Shown here in pieces: positions 1-6,306 of a DNA stretch of 11,827 bases (position 1 is the first letter of the stretch; each line of letters opens with the position of its first letter). Source of the DNA: JANXQE01 sp035651635 (GTDB lineage Bacteria; Verrucomicrobiota; Verrucomicrobiia; Limisphaerales; UBA8199). Below the pieces are notes generated by a model, which did no database searches, had not been told where the DNA came from, and was given only the letters and a program-made list of their open reading frames with translations. Both the position numbers and the translations under genes were made by a program. Location: contig DASRFK010000294.1 of assembly GCA_035651635.1 (NCBI GenBank), positions 1-11,827 on the forward strand. Direction: 5' to 3'.

Positions 1-74
1 GCAAAACACGAAGTTCGAATATTGTCAGGAACAATGGTGTCGGAACATTGAGTCAAAATCCCACAGGTGGGGAG

Positions 75-90
75 TTTTGAAATTTCAAAA
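75..90. repeat. 16-bp perfect palindrome
   Basis: The 16 bases TTTTGAAATTTCAAAA read the same on both strands. The right half (84-90) is also the outer part of the left arm of the longer inverted repeat at 84-126. The word TTTTGAA/TTCAAAA therefore occurs three times in alternating orientation (75-81, 84-90, 120-126). The two structures are mutually exclusive when folded, and the longer one would be far more stable. It could be a protein-binding site, for example transposase sites at an element end, or simply a by-product of the longer repeat. The palindrome is read directly; its function is unknown. Confidence 0.6.
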
Positions 91-126
91 GGGACCCCAT
101 TTCGACCCGAGGGGGTCCCTTTTGAA
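84..126. repeat. 15-bp perfect inverted repeat (hairpin, possible terminator or IS21-like end)
   Basis: The left arm is 84-98 (TTCAAAAGGGACCCC) and the right arm is 112-126 (GGGGTCCCTTTTGAA), with 15 of 15 bases pairing around a 13-base loop. This is the strongest secondary structure I see outside the genes. No clear run of T follows the stem on either strand: GAACCG follows on the plus strand, and ATTTCAAAAC on the minus strand. A classical Rho-independent terminator is therefore possible but not well supported. It lies about 370 bases beyond the rimO stop. The GGGTCCC/GGGACCC core next to TTTTGAA, followed by TGACA at 135-139, resembles the repeated terminal sites I recall from some IS21-family elements. 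That resemblance is from memory and is an inference. Confidence 0.6.
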
Positions 127-499
127 CCGACCGGTGACAGCAGAGGCCGGCCAGTACTTTGGATGTGTTCTGATTCATGACGCCATGGTGCCATGCGGCG
201 CATGCAAGTGGTAATTGATAGTTTTGTCATCATTATTGAGAATTTCGATGCCCCGCAGTGGTGGTTCGCGTGCCACGAGGGGCCTGGACGCGGAGACCCG
301 TGGATTTACCCGCAGATTCGGGGCGACCGCAGATGAAAAATGTGGAATCGAATGGAGCGGTTGCGGCAAGGTGGAGAAGGGCTCGCGGCGATGATTTAAC
401 GACCGTGCTCAGCGGCGGCGGGCTGTGGTGATTCCTTCTCTAGCGCCGAAACGTGCAAGCCGGAGACGATGACGCTGCTCTCGTCGTCCTGACGGGACT
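127..499. other. intergenic segment without a convincing gene
   Basis: This stretch of about 370 bases lies downstream of rimO. It is more AT-rich around 205-245 than the coding region to its right. The open frames are short: a 47-codon plus-strand frame at 193-336 and a 64-codon minus-strand frame at 175-369. Neither has a recognisable domain or a good ribosome binding site. I see no tRNA cloverleaf, CRISPR repeat or clear promoter. A degraded gene remnant cannot be excluded, because the minus frame at about 175-260 has a fairly protein-like composition (ending LNNDDKTINYHLHAPHGTMAS-like). I cannot assign it to a family. Confidence 0.5.
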
Positions 500-2131
500 T
501 CAGGCGGGTTCGGCAATGAGGTCGTAATCCGTGTGGCCGACGATTTTAACTTTGGCGAAATCGCCGAATGGCAAATCGCCGCGCACGTAGACGCGACCAT
601 CGATATCCGGCGCGTCGGCCTCGCCGCGGGCAATCAAGTATCGCCCCTTAAGCCTGGCGGCAGTGCGATCTTCTCCGCGGATTAACCCGTGTTCCCACGA
701 GCTAATCCGAGCGTTTTTCAGGTCCTTGGCGCTCGCCTCCCCCTCAACGAGCACATTGAGGCAGCGCCCGACGAAGGATTGGGCGACCTGGATCGCAACC
801 TCGTGTTGCACGGCCATGGCGCGAGCGCGCCGTTGTTTTCTGATCTTCGGGGAAATCTGCCCGGCCATTTTGCCGGCGCGTGTGCCTTCCTCCTGCGAAA
901 AAGTGAACACACCCAGGCGTTCGAATTTCGCCGAGCGAATGAACTGGAGCAGAGTTTCGAAGTACTCTGGAGTCTCGCCGGGAAAGCCGACGATGAAGGT
1001 GGTGCGAAGGGCGATTCCCGGGACGCCGGCGCGGATACGGTTGATGAGATCGACGATGTATTGCTGGGAGGTTTCGCGGCGCATGCGTTCCAGCATATTC
1101 TGATGAATGTGTTGGAGGGGCATATCGACGTAACGCGCGACTTTGGGACATTCGGCGATGGTTTGGATTAGCTCATCGGTCCAATGGGCCGGATGAGTGT
1201 AGAGGAGACGGATCCAGAACTCGCCCGGCAAAGCATTGAGCTCGCGCAAGAGGGTGCAGATGGTGGAAGCCTCGTTAGGCAACGCCTTGACGGCGGCGTT
1301 GAAACGAGCGGGGTCGGCAATGGCCCGGCTGTGATTCTGGCGCAGGTCGAGTCCGTAATAGGTGGAATCCTGGGAAATGAGATTGAGTTCCTTGACACCG
1401 TCGGCGAGCAACGCCCGAGCCTCGGCAACTAGATCCGATTGGGTGCGGCTGCGGTGCGAGCCGCGCATGCGCGGAATGATACAAAAGCTGCACGGATGGT
1501 TGCAGCCCTCGGCGATCTTCACGTAGGCGAAATGGCGCGGGGTTAACCGGAACCGCGGGGTCGCGTAATCGGGAATGTACTGGGGACGCTGGGAGACCGA
1601 AAGCAGGGGCGGTGCGGCAGCGGGCGGGAGTTGGTGCTCGACAGCTTTTGTTTCCAGTTTGGCGAGGTGATCAATGATGTTGGTCTTTTCGCGCGGCGGC
1701 TCTTTCGTTTCCGTACCCGCGGGTTGGCCGGACTGGAGTTTGGCGGCGCGGCGGTCAAGAGTCTGGCGCACGATTTGCGTGACCTGGGACACCTGATCGA
1801 TGCCCATAAAAGCATCGACTTCAGGCAACAGCCTGGGCAGATCTTCGCGGAAACGTTGGGGCAAACAGCCCGCGACGATGAGGCCCTGCTTTTGATTGCG
1901 CACCCGTCGAAGCTCATCGGATTGGAGAATGGTGTCGACGCTTTCCTCCTGAGCCGAATCGATAAAAGAACAGGTGTTGACGATCAGGACGTCGGCCTGC
2001 GCGGCGTCATTAATGATTTCCACGCCATCCTTAAGCAGCGTGCCGACCATGACCTCGGAATCAACCAGGTTTTTGGCGCAGCCCAGGGAGATCAGCCCGA
2101 CGCGCAAAGGGCGTTCCGCGGAAGACTTCAT
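500..2131 (-). CDS. rimO: ribosomal protein S12 methylthiotransferase RimO, enlarged
   Basis: RimO is a radical-SAM enzyme with two iron-sulfur clusters. It adds a methylthio group to the beta carbon of a conserved aspartate in ribosomal protein S12, in the cytoplasm. The N-terminal MTTase domain shows its three cluster cysteines: C18 (SLGCAKN), C54 (VNTCSF) and C89 (AGCLPQ). The radical-SAM motif is C210-x3-C214-x2-C217 in EGCNHPCSFCIIPRMRG, which is typical of RimO rather than MiaB. TFIVGFPGET lies near 378-387, and a TRAM domain covers roughly 470-541 (DAPDIDGRVYVRG). At 543 residues it is about 100 longer than E. coli RimO. The extra length is a polar Pro/Glu/Lys-rich linker at about 127-183, a smaller insert after ISQDSTYYGLD (about 264-290), and added sequence before or within TRAM. 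The start is set by the ATGA overlap with the upstream gene and by the immediate onset of the conserved domain. All catalytic cysteines are present, so it should be active. It is the last gene of the cluster and is probably a housekeeping passenger. Confidence 0.96.
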   Translation of the reverse strand: MKSSAERPLRVGLISLGCAKNLVDSEVMVGTLLKDGVEIINDAAQADVLIVNTCSFIDSAQEESVDTILQSDELRRVRNQKQGLIVAGCLPQRFREDLPRLLPEVDAFMGIDQVSQVTQIVRQTLDRRAAKLQSGQPAGTETKEPPREKTNIIDHLAKLETKAVEHQLPPAAAPPLLSVSQRPQYIPDYATPRFRLTPRHFAYVKIAEGCNHPCSFCIIPRMRGSHRSRTQSDLVAEARALLADGVKELNLISQDSTYYGLDLRQNHSRAIADPARFNAAVKALPNEASTICTLLRELNALPGEFWIRLLYTHPAHWTDELIQTIAECPKVARYVDMPLQHIHQNMLERMRRETSQQYIVDLINRIRAGVPGIALRTTFIVGFPGETPEYFETLLQFIRSAKFERLGVFTFSQEEGTRAGKMAGQISPKIRKQRRARAMAVQHEVAIQVAQSFVGRCLNVLVEGEASAKDLKNARISSWEHGLIRGEDRTAARLKGRYLIARGEADAPDIDGRVYVRGDLPFGDFAKVKIVGHTDYDLIAEPA

Positions 2132-3633
2132 TTGCTCGACGCGCTCTCCGGCACGGCATTGGTCGAGGAGATGGCCGCGGGTGGCTCGGGCCCAAGGTTA
2201 AGTTTGGTGCGGAGCACCGCGCGCATTTCCGGAACCATGCCATTTTGCGGATCGAGCAGCCGATTGACAACCTCGCGCTGGATATCGTCCAGAGGGGAAA
2301 TGGCTAAAGCCTCGCCGCGTGCCTTGGTCTTGCTGGAGTAGGTGTTGTGGACCTGCTGGGCCAGTAATTTATAGCCCGCCGCGCGCTCGTTATCACCGAG
2401 GCACAGGCTGGTGAGGGCATCGGTCAAGAGGCCTTCGATAATGGCTTTGATGCGGTCGCGGGACATGGTTTCGCCGACGTCTTCTTCGACGCGGCTCACG
2501 GCGTATTCGTTAAGGGTCAGGTTGCGTGGGAACGAATTAGTCTGGTAGTCCAGCAAGGTGTTGTTGGGATATTTGGTGCCCAGATATTGATACCATTTGG
2601 CGGCGTCGGCGATACGGTTATGGACGTAAAGGAAGTAAACGGCGTCTTTCAAAAAGTTTTTGTGGGCTTTTTCAATGTGATCGCGATTCTTCGCGTCTTC
2701 CTGGGCAGCCTGTTCGTAGGCTGCGCTTACTTTGGGAATGATGTCGAGATTGGGGCCGAACTCGAACGACTTCAGAAAAGGGTTGGCCACCAGGCGCCCG
2801 CGCTGAAAGCTCATCTGCATGGACTGGTAAATCACGCGGCGCAGGGTAATTAAATCGTCAGGCTTAATCTTGGACGGGTTGAGTTCCGCTTCTTTGAGGC
2901 CCAATGCGGCCCAGTAAATGGCGTGGGACTCCGGCAGGCGCCATTCCAGGGGACCATAACGCTCGTCAACCTGTTTCATGAACTCAGGATCCATTTTATA
3001 CTTCTCGCGCAAGAGCCGGGCGCGGCGCTCCTCATCGGGCGTGCGGGGATGAATTAACGGCTCCAGGTCGGGGGTTTTCTTATCGAAAACCTGGGCCATT
3101 TCGTTAGCCCATTGCTGCTTATAGTACATGTTGGCGTCGTCCATGTTCGCGCCGATCTTGTGCTGGAAGAACCAGGCCAACTCGCGATAGATGAGCGTCT
3201 CATTCGGGTTATAGCGCAAACCATCGTCCCGGAGCAGGTCCAGTCCGCGCTCGACCCAACGCCAACGATCGGGGAAATCCTTGAACTTAACGGAGATGTT
3301 ATAGGCCATGTTCCAGGCCTGGACGAGCCAGACCTGGACGAAATGCGGTTCGAGCTTGGTAATCCAATCGGCCAGTTGGGCCATTTCAAAGTACTTGTCG
3401 TTGTCCTGCAGGTCGGTGGCCCGGATCCAGAGAATGTTGGAGATGAGCCCCCGGAATCCGCCCAAGGCAACCGTGGTAAAAGCCAGGACCGGTGGCGCGT
3501 TTTCCAACGGTTGCACGCGAGTTAAGCCGAGTGCATCGCGATCGAGGTTCATCGACTCTTCGACCTGGAAAACTCCAGCCAGCAGCACCCCGGCGAGCAG
3601 CAGCAAAAGAATTTTTTTCAACCGCGGGTTCAT
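2128..3633 (-). CDS. membrane-anchored TPR-like conserved protein of unknown function
   Basis: This 501-residue protein has no assigned function that I can name. It opens with a basic N-terminus and a hydrophobic segment at about 7-22 (KKILLLLLAGVLLAGVF) with no lipobox cysteine, so an uncleaved anchor or signal peptide is likely and the body is probably extracytoplasmic. Residues 50-115 hold a very distinctive block: LGGFRGLISNILWIRA, then YFEMAQLADWITKLEP, then VWLVQAWNMAYNISV. The rest is helical, rich in Trp, Tyr and Leu and spaced like tetratricopeptide-type repeats (for example around 150-185 and 330-360), ending in a Ser/Ala-rich tail. I recall similar proteins annotated as hypothetical or TPR in Verrucomicrobiota and some other phyla. 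Its start overlaps the permease stop (ATGA) and its stop overlaps the rimO start in the same way, implying translational coupling. The best inference is an accessory factor of the ABC exporter encoded just upstream; this is untested. Confidence 0.85.
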   Translation of the reverse strand: MNPRLKKILLLLLAGVLLAGVFQVEESMNLDRDALGLTRVQPLENAPPVLAFTTVALGGFRGLISNILWIRATDLQDNDKYFEMAQLADWITKLEPHFVQVWLVQAWNMAYNISVKFKDFPDRWRWVERGLDLLRDDGLRYNPNETLIYRELAWFFQHKIGANMDDANMYYKQQWANEMAQVFDKKTPDLEPLIHPRTPDEERRARLLREKYKMDPEFMKQVDERYGPLEWRLPESHAIYWAALGLKEAELNPSKIKPDDLITLRRVIYQSMQMSFQRGRLVANPFLKSFEFGPNLDIIPKVSAAYEQAAQEDAKNRDHIEKAHKNFLKDAVYFLYVHNRIADAAKWYQYLGTKYPNNTLLDYQTNSFPRNLTLNEYAVSRVEEDVGETMSRDRIKAIIEGLLTDALTSLCLGDNERAAGYKLLAQQVHNTYSSKTKARGEALAISPLDDIQREVVNRLLDPQNGMVPEMRAVLRTKLNLGPEPPAAISSTNAVPESASSK

Positions 3634-5015
3634 TGCGTTCCTTGCGCGGTCGCCAGTTCCCGTCGGGTGAAGACGAAAATACCAAAAGCGGCCAAAACGC
3701 CACTGAGCAAAAGCACGATCTGTGCGAAGGCCAAGCCCAGTTGCTCCCAGGTTACGCTGCGCCCCGTGCTGAGCGAGTCGATGGGGGAAAAATCCCTGGC
3801 CAGCGCGATGAGCTTGAGCACAGCTCGGAAGGTGGGAATGACCACGATGTCCGCCGGGGAGTGACCTTTGGTGCCCTTTTCGGCGTCGTAGTTGGCAATG
3901 GTCCCTTCCGAAACGGCATTCGCCATGGTGCCGCTGGCAAAAACGAGAGACAGAATGCCTACAGCACAGAAAGCGGCTACCGGGAAGGACATGAAAGAAG
4001 CCGCCGCCAGGCCGAGCGCCGCCAGCAAGGCCATCCAGCAGAAGATAATGCCCAACCCTCGAAGGAAATTCAGTCCGAAGCCGCCCTCGCGATAGAGCAC
4101 TTCCATGCCTTCGTCCAAAGGAAAGAGCAGGGCAGTATTGTTGCCGTTGTAGAATTCGACCGTAAGCTGGCCATTCTCGTCGAACAGGTTTGGATCGATG
4201 GCGAATTCATGAAAGGTGTCCGGCGCCAGGCTCATGACCTCGCTGCGCCACAGGGCGGTCTTCTGCGGAACACCCGCCGCAAAGAGTCCGTCGAAGGTGC
4301 CGGAAGTGCTTCGGTCGGCGGAATTGAATTTGACGCGCAAGTAGAGCGGCTGATCGCGGAGGTAATTTTTGGCGAGTCCCAAATCAATCACCCATCGTTT
4401 AGTGAAGTTAGGCGGAACGAGCTGATACCTGGCCTTGATCTGCTCACGAATCTGCTGGCGAACCAGGTTAAAATCGGCCTGATCGATGCGCGTCTTTTTC
4501 AGGCGGTCCTGCAGCGCCTGCTCGGTGGCCGCATCGATTTCTTTGTCGTAAGTGGCTGGTTTGGCCGAACCGCGGGCGACCAGGACTTCGTTGCGAAGAA
4601 CCTGCTGCTCTTGCGCGGGCAAACGACTGGCCCGCCATTGCAGCAACGCATAAATGCTGACTCCCGAAAGCAAGAGCAGAGCGGCATTGAGCGAGACAAT
4701 CCCGAGCCATTTGCCGAGCCAAATCTGCCAGCGGGCGATTGGTTTGACCGCGACCACCTGCATCTGGCACTCCTCGATATCGCGGGCCAGGGTGCCACAG
4801 GCCAGCCAGAGCGTGGACAGGCCGAGCAGAGCCGTGACAGTGCTCAGCGTGTAGGTGAGAAGAATCTGAGTAAACCCGCGCGCAGTGCCGTCATCCTTGA
4901 TCAGCAAAGGCAAGCCAACCACCGAAGCCAGCAACAGCACGGCCACGACCAGGAAAAGTTTGAAACGAAACGCCGCTTTCCAGGTCAAGGTGATGATGGC
5001 AAACAACCGTTGCAT
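3630..5015 (-). CDS. ABC-2-type transporter permease with large extracytoplasmic domain
   Basis: This 461-residue integral membrane protein is probably the membrane half of the ABC transporter whose ATPase is encoded directly upstream. Hydrophobic segments are at about 19-37, 51-74, 99-124, 316-339, 343-364 and 425-449, with a weaker one near 393-406. Between the third and fourth lies a hydrophilic region of about 190 residues (about 127-315). It contains a charged helical part (about 155-195) and a beta-rich part (LYLRVKFNSADRS, LTVEFYNGNN) that looks like an extracytoplasmic domain. The sequence ARDIEECQMQVVAVKPIARWQIWLGKW (split around 78-103) resembles the cytoplasmic coupling region of ABC-2-type exporters such as NatB or ABC-2 'transporter permease subunits'. 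The substrate cannot be read from the sequence. The gap to the ATPase gene is 55 bases with no Shine-Dalgarno sequence, and its stop overlaps the next start by four bases. Confidence 0.85.
   Translation of the reverse strand: MQRLFAIITLTWKAAFRFKLFLVVAVLLLASVVGLPLLIKDDGTARGFTQILLTYTLSTVTALLGLSTLWLACGTLARDIEECQMQVVAVKPIARWQIWLGKWLGIVSLNAALLLLSGVSIYALLQWRASRLPAQEQQVLRNEVLVARGSAKPATYDKEIDAATEQALQDRLKKTRIDQADFNLVRQQIREQIKARYQLVPPNFTKRWVIDLGLAKNYLRDQPLYLRVKFNSADRSTSGTFDGLFAAGVPQKTALWRSEVMSLAPDTFHEFAIDPNLFDENGQLTVEFYNGNNTALLFPLDEGMEVLYREGGFGLNFLRGLGIIFCWMALLAALGLAAASFMSFPVAAFCAVGILSLVFASGTMANAVSEGTIANYDAEKGTKGHSPADIVVIPTFRAVLKLIALARDFSPIDSLSTGRSVTWEQLGLAFAQIVLLLSGVLAAFGIFVFTRRELATAQGTQ
3639..3643 (-). 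promoter_or_regulatory. Shine-Dalgarno sequence for the TPR-like protein
   Basis: On the minus strand AAGGA stands five bases before the ATG at 3633, inside the last codons of the permease gene. It is the clearest ribosome binding site in the window; the other genes have only weak or distant purine runs. It supports the ATGA-overlap start of the downstream gene. Confidence 0.6.
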
Positions 5016-5070
5016 TGAGTCAGGGCGAAAAAGAGAGAGCGATTGATTCCGTAAACAATCCTAAGCAGCA

Positions 5071-6276
5071 TCACTTGGTTTTACCCAGGAGTGAAGCGAG
5101 TTTTTCGTTGGCCTTCTGGAGCTCCTCCGCGGAGGCGGGGGGCTGGGGCTGGGCCGGCGCCGGGGCAGGCTCGTTTGATTTAGTCAGCGCGTCGAGCTTG
5201 CTCTCGTTAATAGCCGCAGCTTTTTGAACCACCGGGACGGCCGCAGGCTGGCTGGGTGTTGCCGCGGTCAGGCGTTCCAGAATTTTGTCCCCCGCCGGCT
5301 TTTCCTCGGCGTCGCCGCGCAAATAGGCGGCCACGCGTGCGCCGGACATTGCGCCCGAGGTTTGAGTGGCGGCGTGCCTTGCCTTCTGGACGACGTCTAA
5401 GAAATAACCCTCGAGGTTCTGAGTGGGGGTATCAATCTGAACTTTGTCGGAAGCGACGTCCTGACGGATAATCTCGAGGACGCGTTCCATGGTTTGGCGC
5501 GACAGAGCCGGCGTGGTGATGCGGATTGAATCGGGCGTCGCCAGGAGATCCCTGAGCGTGCCCATCGCGTGGATTTTTCCGCCGTAATAGATGACCACCC
5601 GGTTGCAAACGTCTTCGACATCCGACAGCAGGTGGCTGCTGAGGATGACGGTTTTGCCGCGACGCGCCAGTGCGAGGATCAGGTCTTTGACTTCGCGGCA
5701 GCCGATGGGATCCAAGCCGGAGGTTGGTTCATCCAGAATCACCAGATCCGGATCATTGATCAGGGCTTGCGCCAGACCGATTCGGCGCTGCATGCCTTTG
5801 GAAAACTCGCCCACCGCGCGCAAGTGCGCCTGGCTCAGGCCGACCATCTCCAGGAGTTGCTCCGCGCGTTTGTGCCGGTCATTTCTTGGCAACTCAAAGA
5901 GATTGCCGAAGAAATCGAGCGTCTCGCGCGAGTTGAGATAGCGATAAAGGTAGGATTCCTCCGGCAGATAACCGATTCTCGATTTGGTGGCGACGTGACG
6001 CGGAGAGTGGCCGAAAACTTCGATATACCCTTTCGTCGGGTAAAGTAGGCCAAGCAGCAGCTTTACGGTCGTGGACTTGCCCGAACCATTGGGGCCGAGC
6101 AGACCAAAGACCTCTCCCCGCCGGACCTCAAAATCGACGTTGTCGACAGCGCGCGCCTTTGAGCGGCCCCAAAAATCCTTGAAGATCTTGGTCAAACCGC
6201 GGACCGAGATGACCACCTCTCCGTCAGCGGGCTGGCCGGAAACGCTGGGCGGTTGGGTGGGTAGGGTGAAAGGCAT
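5071..6276 (-). CDS. ABC transporter ATP-binding protein with C-terminal extension
   Basis: This is the nucleotide-binding subunit of an ABC transporter, likely partnering the permease encoded 55 bases downstream. All motifs are intact: Walker A GPNGSGKST at 61-69; a Q-loop region IGYLPEESYLYRYL at 101-114, where Glu replaces Gln as in many exporters of the NatA/CcmA-like group; signature FSKGMQRRIGLAQAL at 158-172; Walker B LVILDEPTSGLDP at 178-190 with catalytic E183; and switch histidine H215 in LSSHLLSDVEDVC. The ATPase core ends near 300 (LEGYFLDVVQKA), which is usual for this family. Residues 310-401 are an extra Ala/Pro/Gln-rich tail with two short helical parts (about 328-340 and 381-399), of unknown role. 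The N-terminal 20 residues are Pro-rich and not conserved, so the start could lie a little downstream. The upstream spacer is C-rich on the coding strand and has no Shine-Dalgarno sequence. The substrate is unknown; the fold suggests export or membrane-component handling. Confidence 0.93.
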   Translation of the reverse strand: MPFTLPTQPPSVSGQPADGEVVISVRGLTKIFKDFWGRSKARAVDNVDFEVRRGEVFGLLGPNGSGKSTTVKLLLGLLYPTKGYIEVFGHSPRHVATKSRIGYLPEESYLYRYLNSRETLDFFGNLFELPRNDRHKRAEQLLEMVGLSQAHLRAVGEFSKGMQRRIGLAQALINDPDLVILDEPTSGLDPIGCREVKDLILALARRGKTVILSSHLLSDVEDVCNRVVIYYGGKIHAMGTLRDLLATPDSIRITTPALSRQTMERVLEIIRQDVASDKVQIDTPTQNLEGYFLDVVQKARHAATQTSGAMSGARVAAYLRGDAEEKPAGDKILERLTAATPSQPAAVPVVQKAAAINESKLDALTKSNEPAPAPAQPQPPASAEELQKANEKLASLLGKTK

Positions 6277-6306
6277 GCGAGGGTTAGGTGTTTTGGGGGG
6301 GAGCGA

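Noticed and set aside
193..336. A 47-codon plus-strand open frame starting with ATG
   Set aside because: Short, Trp/Pro/Arg-rich, overlaps the opposite frame and has no family resemblance; likely chance.
175..369. A 64-codon minus-strand open frame downstream of rimO
   Set aside because: No recognised domain, no good ribosome binding site and no conserved neighbour; part of the composition is protein-like, so a remnant is possible, but it is not supported as a gene.
370..499. A terminator directly after rimO
   Set aside because: I found only short, imperfect stems and no T run on the minus strand; the nearest strong hairpin is at 84-126.
3492..5018. A 508-codon plus-strand open frame opposite the ABC permease
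   Set aside because: It is the antisense of a clear membrane protein; its composition (Gln, Arg, Gly, Glu) is that of a GC-rich shadow frame, and it crosses the boundary of two real genes.
5016..5070. A 5-bp stem (GATTG/CAATC) followed by a T-rich stretch on the minus strand in the ATPase-permease gap, as a possible attenuator
   Set aside because: The stem is only five base pairs, AT-rich and separated from the T tract by several bases; too weak to call.
6295..6301. A run of seven G (C on the coding strand) just before the ABC ATPase gene, as a possible phase-variation tract
   Set aside because: It is short and lies in a 30-base spacer with no promoter visible, so slippage would not change a reading frame.
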